Below, piece by piece: positions 1-5,537 of a stretch of DNA of 5,537 nt. Numbering within the stretch: the stretch's first letter is position 1; each line of letters opens with the position of its first letter. The translations under genes and the position numbers were made by a program. The DNA is from Lysobacteraceae bacterium. Its GTDB lineage: Bacteria; Pseudomonadota; Gammaproteobacteria; Xanthomonadales; Xanthomonadaceae. The stretch is taken from contig JAIXTZ010000042.1 of assembly GCA_027483745.1 (NCBI GenBank), positions 1 to 5,537 on the forward strand, given 5' to 3'. The notes below the pieces were generated by a model. The model was not told the DNA's origin. It saw only the letters and a list, made by a program, of their open reading frames with translations, and searched no databases.

Positions 1-1
1 C

Positions 2-3000
2 GCGCCGGGCCAGCGCGAGGCCGACCGCACGCACCTGCTGGCGGCGCTCGCGCAGCTCGACCGCGCGCCGATCGGCACCTTGCACGGCCTCTGCCACCGC
101 ATCCTCTCGGCGCATCCGCTGGAGAGCCGGCAGGGCTTCCAGCCACTGGCGCTCGGCGATGGGCGAGGCGTCCTCGAGGCGATGGCCCGCGACCTGCTGC
201 GCCGCATCGGTGCGGGCGAGCCGCCGCAGCCGGCGCGAACGCTGCCGAAGGGCTGCAGCACCCTCGACGGGCTGACGAAAGCCATTGCCGCGCTGCTGCA
301 GCCCGGCGTGGTGGTGACGCCAGCGCCGACGCACGAGGCCCTGAGAGCACTGATCTCTCCCGCCATCGAAACCACGCTGCGCGCGCTGACGGTCAAGGCA
401 GGCCACTTCAAGGACGCACGATCGGCGCAGCACAAAGCCGCGATCGCGCTGTGCGCTTTCCTGGATGCCGGCGGCGAACCGCCTGCCAATGCGTCGGCCC
501 TCCTCGCCAAGGAAGACTTCGGTGCCTGGGTGCTCCCTGCGGCGGAGAGCTTGCTGCGCGACGCCCAGTTTCAATGCGGCATGGCATCCCTTGTCACCGC
601 GATCGAGCAGGCCACCAGCCCCGAGCGCGCGTTCTGGGCGTGGTGGTGGCCGGAGCTGCGCGCGATGCAGAAGGCCCGCAGCCTTGAGATCGGCGAGATG
701 GGCTTCGACCGCCTGATCGAGCAGGTCAGCGGCGCGATGCGCGAGGACGATTCGCCGCTGCCCGACGCGGTGTTCGCCCGCTGGCCCATCGCGCTGGTGG
801 ACGAATTCCAGGACACCGACGGCGCGCAGTACGCCCTGCTCGACCGCCTCTACCGCGATAGCACTGGCGCGAAGCGCGGCCTGCTGGCGATGGTGGGCGA
901 CCCGAAGCAGGCCATCTACAGCTTCCGCGGCGGCGACATCGCGGCCTATCTCGCGGCCTGTCGTGATGCCGATGCCACGCTGACGCTCGACACCAACCAG
1001 CGTTCGTCCACGACCTACGTCACCGCCTGCAACACGCTGTTCGACGGCGCACGCGCGCACCTCGGCACCGGCGCGACGCCGATCACCTACGCGCCGGTGC
1101 GCGCCGCCGGCCGCGCCGACGCGAGGCCGCTGCTTGAGAACGGCCAGCCGATCGCGGCGCCGCTGGTGTTCCACCGTCTTGATCTCGCCCTGCCCAACAG
1201 CGTGATGCGCCCGAAGGCGATCGACGCCTGCGCCGCCCTCGTGGTCGATCTGCTCGCCTCCGGCCGCCATCGCCTGGGCGACCGTCCGCTGCAGCCGGGC
1301 GACCTCGCCGTGCTGCTGGTGTCGAACGCCGAGGTCTCGGCCCTGCGCCGCGCGCTGCAGCGCCACGGCGTGCCCTGCGCGGGCCAAGGCCGGCAGACGG
1401 TGTTCGATTCCGAGTGGGCGCGTGATCTGCTGCTGGCCCTGTACGCGGTGCGCCACCCCGGCGACGCCGGCGCCCTGCGTGCCGCCCTGCTTACGCCGCT
1501 GTTCGGCCTGACGCCGCCAGCGCTGCCCGCACTCGAAGCGAACGGCGGGCTCGACGCCTGGCGCGAGCGCTTCATCGCGCTTCGGCAGCGCTGGTCGCGC
1601 GCCGGGGTGCTGGCCGTGGTGCAGGCGCTGATCGAACTCGCCTTGCCCGTGCTGGCAAACCGCGACGAGAAGGACGGCGAGCGCGCCCTCACCGACCTTC
1701 GCCATCTGGGCGAACTGCTGCAGCAGGAAGCGGAAGCCGGCCATTCGCCGGATGCGCTGCTGGATTGGATGCGCGCGCAGCGCGAAGACGAAGAAGACGT
1801 CGCCGGCGGCGAACGCAGCCTGCGCCTCGAATCCGACGCGAAGCGCGTGCGCCTGATGACCCTGCACGCCAGCAAGGGCCTCGAATTCCCGGTGGTGCTG
1901 CTGCCCACGCTGTGGGCGCATGAGCATCGCCCGCCGAAGGGGCCGGCCATCGCCTCGCAGGACGCCGACGGCCGCCGCGCTGCGGTGTTCGAAGCCTCGG
2001 CGCTCCGCGACGCGAAAGAGGCGCAGCAGGACGAACGCTTCCGCCTGCTGTACGTGGCGCTTACCCGCGCCGAGCACGCCTGCCACGTGTTCACGCTGCC
2101 GCCGGAGCGTCCGGCGAAGCGCGGCGGCAAGGGCGCCAAAGCCGACCCCGACCGCTCCGCGCTCGACGCGCTGCTGTCGCGTTGGCCCGACAGCGAGCGC
2201 GAGGGCCCCGGCATCGCGTGGCGTCCGCATTGGCCGCTGCCGCCCGACTCGCCTTACGTCGCCGGCGAAGCTGTCGGCACGCCGGCCGAATCGACGCCGG
2301 CCGCACCCGCGGGCTTCGCGCTGCCCGGCCGCTACAGCTTCTCCAACCTGAGCGGGCACGGTGAACGGCGCCACGTCGAAGCGAGCGCCGCGGACGACGA
2401 GCGCAGCGCCGTGCCTGAGACCGACGCGACGCACGACACCACGCCCGCGCCGGCACCCGCCTTCGACGAGGATGCCCTCGCGACCTGGCAGGCCCTCGCG
2501 ACCGTGCGCGGTACCGGCTTCGGCCAAGCCGTGCACGACCTGTTCGAAGCGCGAGAGCCCAGCCAGGCCTTCGCCGCCGACCTCGCCGGCGTGCAGCGCG
2601 CCTTGGAGCAGCACGCGGTGCGCACCTCCGACGGCAGCCCGCTCAGCACGGCGGTGCCGCGCGTCGCCGCCATGCTCGACCGCTGCCTCGCGGTACTGCT
2701 GCCCACCGACAGTGCCGTGCCCTGCACGCTCGGCGGGCTCGCGCCCGGGCAGCAGGCCCTCGAGCTCGCCTTCCAGTTCCACATCGACCAGGCCTCGATG
2801 GCGGACCTGCGTCGCCTCGCCGCCGCGCACGGCGAACCGGCGCTGATTCCCGAAGGCCCGATCGATCGGCTGCGCGGCGCGATGGTCGGCGCCATCGACC
2901 TCGTGTTCGAACACGACGGCCGCTTCCACGTGCTCGACTACAAGACCAACGCGTTGCCCACGCTCGCCGACTACACGTCGAGCGCCCTCGTGGCCGCGAT

Positions 3001-3229
3001 GGACGCGCACCACTACCGCTTCCAGGCCTTCCTCTACACGCTCGCCGTGCACCGCCACCTGCGCCAGCGCCTTCGCGACCGCTACGCCTACGCCACCCAC
3101 ATCGGGCCGGCGATCTACCTGTTCGTACGCGCCGCGGGCCTCGCACCCGGGCTCGGCCTGTGGTCGCAACGGTTCCCGGAGGCGCTGGTGCTCGGCGCCG
3201 ACCGCCTCTTCGCCGGAGCGTCGGCATGA
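2..3229 (+). CDS. recB: RecBCD enzyme subunit RecB (exodeoxyribonuclease V beta), 5'-truncated by the window edge
   Basis: RecB is the 3'-5' helicase and only nuclease of RecBCD, which processes double-strand DNA ends in the cytoplasm. The reading frame is open from base 2, giving 1075 visible residues. E. coli RecB has about 1180, so roughly the first 100-plus residues, including Walker A, are missing. The first residues (IGTLHGLCHRIL) match the conserved STIHGFC region of UvrD-like helicases. Motifs follow in order: Walker B LVDEFQDTD (791-820), motif III VGDPKQAIYSFRGGD (about 890-940), motif IV LDTNQRSS (986-1009), motif V LMTLHASKGLEFPVV (about 1844-1906) and motif VI LLYVALTRAEHA (2042-2089). 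A proline/acid-rich linker (about 2384-2473) leads to the nuclease domain. There the catalytic set is intact: His (2534-2536) in GQAVHDLFE, Asp (2897-2899) in GAIDLVFE, Asp and Lys in LDYKTN (2936-2944), and the QxxxY helix (Gln 3023, Tyr 3035). The 13-residue spacing between the two Asp equals that of E. coli D1067/D1080. The end overlaps recD by four bases. The identification is very secure. Confidence 0.97.
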   Translation, partial: APGQREADRTHLLAALAQLDRAPIGTLHGLCHRILSAHPLESRQGFQPLALGDGRGVLEAMARDLLRRIGAGEPPQPARTLPKGCSTLDGLTKAIAALLQPGVVVTPAPTHEALRALISPAIETTLRALTVKAGHFKDARSAQHKAAIALCAFLDAGGEPPANASALLAKEDFGAWVLPAAESLLRDAQFQCGMASLVTAIEQATSPERAFWAWWWPELRAMQKARSLEIGEMGFDRLIEQVSGAMREDDSPLPDAVFARWPIALVDEFQDTDGAQYALLDRLYRDSTGAKRGLLAMVGDPKQAIYSFRGGDIAAYLAACRDADATLTLDTNQRSSTTYVTACNTLFDGARAHLGTGATPITYAPVRAAGRADARPLLENGQPIAAPLVFHRLDLALPNSVMRPKAIDACAALVVDLLASGRHRLGDRPLQPGDLAVLLVSNAEVSALRRALQRHGVPCAGQGRQTVFDSEWARDLLLALYAVRHPGDAGALRAALLTPLFGLTPPALPALEANGGLDAWRERFIALRQRWSRAGVLAVVQALIELALPVLANRDEKDGERALTDLRHLGELLQQEAEAGHSPDALLDWMRAQREDEEDVAGGERSLRLESDAKRVRLMTLHASKGLEFPVVLLPTLWAHEHRPPKGPAIASQDADGRRAAVFEASALRDAKEAQQDERFRLLYVALTRAEHACHVFTLPPERPAKRGGKGAKADPDRSALDALLSRWPDSEREGPGIAWRPHWPLPPDSPYVAGEAVGTPAESTPAAPAGFALPGRYSFSNLSGHGERRHVEASAADDERSAVPETDATHDTTPAPAPAFDEDALATWQALATVRGTGFGQAVHDLFEAREPSQAFAADLAGVQRALEQHAVRTSDGSPLSTAVPRVAAMLDRCLAVLLPTDSAVPCTLGGLAPGQQALELAFQFHIDQASMADLRRLAAAHGEPALIPEGPIDRLRGAMVGAIDLVFEHDGRFHVLDYKTNALPTLADYTSSALVAAMDAHHYRFQAFLYTLAVHRHLRQRLRDRYAYATHIGPAIYLFVRAAGLAPGLGLWSQRFPEALVLGADRLFAGASA
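3215..3218 (+). promoter_or_regulatory. Ribosome binding site (GGAG) for recD
   Basis: GGAG lies seven bases before the ATG at 3226, inside the last codons of recB. This Shine-Dalgarno match supports 3226 as the start over the upstream in-frame GTG at 3160, which lies deep in recB. It also supports it over the ATG at 3250, which lies eight codons further in. With the ATGA stop/start overlap it suggests translational coupling of recD to recB. Confidence 0.75.
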
Positions 3230-5373
3230 CGACGCAGCCGCATCCGCTGATGGCCCGCTCCGCCACCGGCCTGCCCGAGCACTGGCGGCCGATCGACCGC
3301 CTGCTGCACCGCTGGGTGCTGAGCCACGGTGGCACGGAAGACCTCGCGCGCCTCGGCGGCGCATTGAGTGCGGCGACCGGCGAAGGCCACAGCGCGCTCG
3401 CCGTCGAGGATGCGCTGCGCCTGGGCGCACCGACGCTGGATCACGACGCCCTCGACGCCTTGGGCGGTGCGTGGTTGGGCCCGCCCGAGGCCGACACACC
3501 CTTCGTTCGCGACGGCAACGCCCGCGTCTACCTGCGCCGCTATTGGCAGGCGGAAACCACCATCGCTGCGGCCGTCGCCGACGCCGTGCAGGCGACGCTG
3601 CCCGCGCTCGCCACCGCGATCGACGAGGCCGCGTTGGACGCGCTGTTCGGCGGCCCGGCGACGCCCGAGACCATGCCGCAGCGCGAGGCGGTGCGGCGCT
3701 GCCTCGGCACGCGGCTGTTCGTGCTCACCGGCGGGCCCGGCACCGGCAAGACCACCACCGTGCGGCGAATGCTGATGGCGCGGCAGCGGTTGCAGGACAC
3801 GCCGCTCGCCGTGCGCGTGGCCGCGCCCACCGGCAAGGCGGCGCAGCGTCTGGCGGAATCCTTGCGCGAGGGCGAGGGCCTGCCGGTGGCGCCGGTGGCG
3901 CTCACCGTGCATCGCCTGCTCGACTACCAGCCGCACGCGCAGGCCTTCGGCCGCCATCGCGGGCGGCCGATCGAGGCCGATCTCGTGGTCGTCGACGAAG
4001 CCTCGATGCTCGATCTCGAAACCCTGCACGCCCTGCTCGATGCCCTGCCGCCGCACGCGGCGCTGTGGCTGGTGGGCGATGCCGACCAGCTCAGCCCCGT
4101 GGGTCCGGGCTCGGCGCTGCAGGACCTCGTGCAAGCCTTCGAGGCGCGCGACGCCTCGCCGCTCGTGCGGCTGCGCCACAGCTTCCGTGCCGAAGCGGCG
4201 CTCGCGGCGGTCAACGCAGCGCTGCGCGAAGGCGACGGCGGCGCGCTCGGCGAAGCCATCGATCGCAGCGAGGGCGCGGTGCGCGTGCTCGACACCACCA
4301 CGCCCGCGGCGGTGCAGGGCGCCCTGCGCGACTGGGCCGAGGCCCTGCTTGCCGATGGCGCCATGCCGCTGCTGCCGGCCGATCCCGCGCAGGCGGCCAC
4401 GCTCGCCGCAGCGGCCCTGCGCGGCCTGAAAGCGCGGCAGTGGCTGTGCGCCGTGCGCGACGGTGCCTTCGGCAGCGTCGAAGCCAACCAGCGCCTCGAT
4501 GCCGCACTGCGTCGCCACGCGGGCGCGAACGCGCAAGGCGAGTGGTATGCCGGCCGCCGCGTGCTCATCACCCGCAACGACACGGACACCGGCCTCTTCA
4601 ATGGCGACGTCGGCCTCTGCCTTGCCGACGCCGATGGGCGACTGCGCGTCTGGTTCGAACGCATCGACGAAGGCGGCATCGCGCCGGCGCGCGCCCTGCC
4701 GATCGGCGCCCTGCCCGCCTTCGATCTCGGCTTCGCGCTCACCGTGCACAAGAGCCAGGGCTCGGAGTACGCCGAGGTGGCCGTACTGCTGCCGCCGGAC
4801 CCGCAGCACCGCGTGCTCTCGCGCGAGCTGCTCTACACCGCCGCCTCGCGCGCCAAGCGCACGCTCACCCTGCACACCGACGACGCGGTGATCGACGCCT
4901 GCCTCGACCGCCCGGTGCGTCGTGTCGGCGGCCTCCACGTGCGGCTGGCGGAAACGCTCACCGTCGCGCGGCCCCTGATCCGCACCGTCGCCGCCGTCAT
5001 CAGTGATGACGCCGGCCGCGTGCTGCTGGTGCGCAAGCAGGGCTCCTCCACCTTCATCCAGCCCGGTGGCAAGCGCGAAGCCGGCGAAGCGGCACTCACC
5101 ACCCTCGCGCGCGAGCTGCAGGAGGAACTCGGCGTCACGCTGGTCGAAGGCAGTGCCGTGCGCCTTGGCGAATTCGAAGCCGCCGCCGTGAACGAGCCCG
5201 GCCGTCGCGTGCGCGGCGAGGCCTACGCCGTGCGCATCGATGGCATTCCCCTCGCTTCGGCCGAGATCGCCGAGCTGGCGTGGGTCGCGCCGCAGGCCCC
5301 CTTCCCCGTGCCGGTGGCGCCGCTGAGTGCGGAGCACATCCTCCCGGCGTGGCGGGCTTGGCGGAACGCCTGA
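3226..5373 (+). CDS. recD: RecD helicase (exodeoxyribonuclease V alpha) fused to a C-terminal Nudix hydrolase domain
   Basis: The product is 715 residues, against about 608 for E. coli RecD. Residues 1-577 or so are a full RecD, the fast 5'-3' SF1B helicase of RecBCD. The N-terminal domain has the family patterns GEGHSAL (residues 52-58) and VYLRRYWQAE (101-110). The helicase core shows Walker A GGPGTGKTTT (169-178), Walker B VVVDEASMLD (254-263), motif III LVGDADQLSPV (282-292), LRHSFR (316-321), motif V LTVHKSQGSEY (505-515) and motif VI LLYTAASRAKRTL (535-547). RRVGGLHVRLAE (565-576) corresponds to the normal RecD terminus (RRSGL... in E. coli). The frame then continues without a stop into a complete Nudix domain (about 583-715). 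The start is fixed by the GGAG and the ATGA overlap with recB. RecD identity is near certain. The fusion is read directly from one uninterrupted frame; whether it stays fused in the cell and what its substrate is are unknown. Confidence 0.96.
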   Translation: MTTQPHPLMARSATGLPEHWRPIDRLLHRWVLSHGGTEDLARLGGALSAATGEGHSALAVEDALRLGAPTLDHDALDALGGAWLGPPEADTPFVRDGNARVYLRRYWQAETTIAAAVADAVQATLPALATAIDEAALDALFGGPATPETMPQREAVRRCLGTRLFVLTGGPGTGKTTTVRRMLMARQRLQDTPLAVRVAAPTGKAAQRLAESLREGEGLPVAPVALTVHRLLDYQPHAQAFGRHRGRPIEADLVVVDEASMLDLETLHALLDALPPHAALWLVGDADQLSPVGPGSALQDLVQAFEARDASPLVRLRHSFRAEAALAAVNAALREGDGGALGEAIDRSEGAVRVLDTTTPAAVQGALRDWAEALLADGAMPLLPADPAQAATLAAAALRGLKARQWLCAVRDGAFGSVEANQRLDAALRRHAGANAQGEWYAGRRVLITRNDTDTGLFNGDVGLCLADADGRLRVWFERIDEGGIAPARALPIGALPAFDLGFALTVHKSQGSEYAEVAVLLPPDPQHRVLSRELLYTAASRAKRTLTLHTDDAVIDACLDRPVRRVGGLHVRLAETLTVARPLIRTVAAVISDDAGRVLLVRKQGSSTFIQPGGKREAGEAALTTLARELQEELGVTLVEGSAVRLGEFEAAAVNEPGRRVRGEAYAVRIDGIPLASAEIAELAWVAPQAPFPVPVAPLSAEHILPAWRAWRNA
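4972..5370 (+). other. Nudix hydrolase domain fused to the RecD C-terminus
   Basis: This is a domain of the recD product, residues about 583-715. It opens with a typical Nudix first strand (RTVAAVISDDAGRVLLVRK, residues 586-604). The Nudix box spans residues 615-637 (bases 5068-5136) and fits GX5EX7REUXEEXGU exactly: GKREAGE, seven residues, then RELQEELGV. The metal-binding glutamates E630, E633 and E634 are present, so the domain should be catalytically competent. After the box come AAAVNEPGRRVRGEAYAV (653-670) and EIAELAWV (680-687), both usual in small stand-alone Nudix proteins of about 130-140 residues. Family members cleave nucleoside diphosphates linked to another moiety, but the fold does not reveal the substrate. 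Oxidised dNTPs, other nucleotides or a nucleotide cofactor are all possible. Catalytic competence is inferred from the motif only. Confidence 0.93.
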
Positions 5374-5398
5374 CGCCGCGCCCGCGGTGTGTCACATT

Positions 5399-5418
5399 GC
5401 GCCGTCCCCGCACGGCGC
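5399..5418 (+). terminator. Short GC-rich hairpin after recD, possible weak terminator or leader structure
   Basis: A perfect 7-base inverted repeat (GCGCCGT / ACGGCGC, 5399-5405 and 5412-5418) encloses a 6-base loop, 26 bases after the recD stop. No T-run follows, so a classical intrinsic terminator is not shown. In such GC-rich DNA a stem of this size can also arise by chance. It lies 13 bases upstream of the next start codon, so it could equally be a structure in that gene's leader. Confidence 0.3.
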
Positions 5419-5431
5419 CCTCCGTCCCCGC
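5402..5431 (+). repeat. 10-base direct repeat CCGTCCCCGC, two copies 20 bases apart
   Basis: CCGTCCCCGC occurs at 5402-5411 and again at 5422-5431. The first copy overlaps the hairpin and the second ends directly at the GTG start of the downstream frame. The copies could be paired protein-binding half-sites or simply the remnant of a small duplication. No regulator recognising this sequence is known to me. Confidence 0.4.
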
Positions 5432-5537
5432 GTGAGCACGTTCCGCCTTCCCCGCCAGCGCGATGCCCTCAGCGGCTTTGCCGATGACTTCGCCGCATGG
5501 TGCGAGGCCGCGGACGTGCCGCCGGCGGTGGCCACGC
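5432..5537 (+). CDS. Start of a possible RsbW-like anti-sigma/GHKL ATPase (3'-truncated by the window edge)
   Basis: A frame opens at GTG 5432 and stays open to the window end, giving 35 residues. They begin MSTFRLPRQRDALSGF and end EAADVPPAVAT. A short beta strand, then a helix starting after a few polar residues, then a V-P-x-x-V-A turn into a second helix is the usual beginning of small serine-kinase anti-sigma factors of the HATPase_c_2/RsbW type. In those proteins the next residues would be the LALDELLTNA-like N-box, which lies beyond the window. No Shine-Dalgarno motif precedes the GTG. An in-frame GTG at 5387 would add 15 residues crossing the hairpin, which look non-coding. The gene lies 58 bases after recD in the same direction and is probably functionally unrelated. 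The reading frame is likely real; the family assignment is tentative. Confidence 0.5.
   Translation, partial: MSTFRLPRQRDALSGFADDFAAWCEAADVPPAVAT

Noticed and set aside
80..82. TTG as a start codon for recB
   Set aside because: The frame is open back to base 2, and the codons before 80 already encode conserved RecB sequence (APIGT before LHGLCHRI). The gene continues upstream of the window.
1087..2214. A 375-residue minus-strand open frame inside recB
   Set aside because: Its composition is dominated by Ser, Arg and Ala, with no domain signature, and it is fully antisense to conserved RecB helicase motifs.
3471..5006. A 511-residue plus-strand open frame overlapping recD in another frame
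   Set aside because: It is extremely Arg/Ala/Gly-rich, with no motifs. The overlapping recD frame is unambiguous.
3115..5337. A 740-residue open frame on the minus strand opposite recD
   Set aside because: It lies directly antisense to recD and is rich in Arg, Gly, Ala, His and Gln without recognisable motifs. It is a typical mirror of a high-GC gene with strong third-position bias.
5387..5389. GTG as an upstream start for the last partial gene
   Set aside because: The extra 15 residues would be encoded by the hairpin and repeat and do not resemble the beginning of the suggested family, whereas the sequence from 5432 does.
5388..5396. TGTGTCACA palindrome as a CRP/Clp-type operator
   Set aside because: The half-sites are separated by one base, not the spacing of the TGTGA-N6-TCACA consensus. 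A site this short arises easily by chance.

Overview
The window is GC-rich proteobacterial chromosomal DNA. Its strong G/C third-position bias throws long spurious open frames onto other frames and the opposite strand. It carries the 3' end of a recBCD recombination-repair locus in the order recB-recD, reading left to right. The RecB and RecD sequences are of the classical gammaproteobacterial RecBCD type, and the base composition would suit the Xanthomonadales/Lysobacteraceae or a similar high-GC lineage. That placement is an inference from protein style and composition only.

Positions 2-3229 encode most of RecB, the 3'-5' helicase and nuclease subunit. The N-terminus with its Walker A motif lies before the window. 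The remaining SF1 helicase motifs and the whole C-terminal nuclease domain are present and look intact. Its stop codon overlaps the start of the next gene in an ATGA junction (3226-3229), with a good GGAG ribosome binding site inside the recB end, so the two genes are almost certainly translationally coupled.

Positions 3226-5373 encode a 715-residue protein. It consists of a complete RecD (5'-3' SF1B helicase, about residues 1-577) followed, without a stop codon and almost without a linker, by a complete Nudix hydrolase domain (about residues 583-715) with a textbook Nudix box. This RecD-Nudix fusion is the most unusual item in the window. It physically joins a nucleotide-diphosphate hydrolase to a DNA-end processing machine.

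A 58-base gap follows. It holds a short GC-rich hairpin and a 10-base direct repeat. A new frame then opens at a GTG (5432) and runs off the end. Its 35 visible residues resemble the start of a small RsbW/anti-sigma type GHKL ATPase, but too little is present to be sure. No RNA genes, CRISPR arrays, insertion sequences or other mobile elements were seen.
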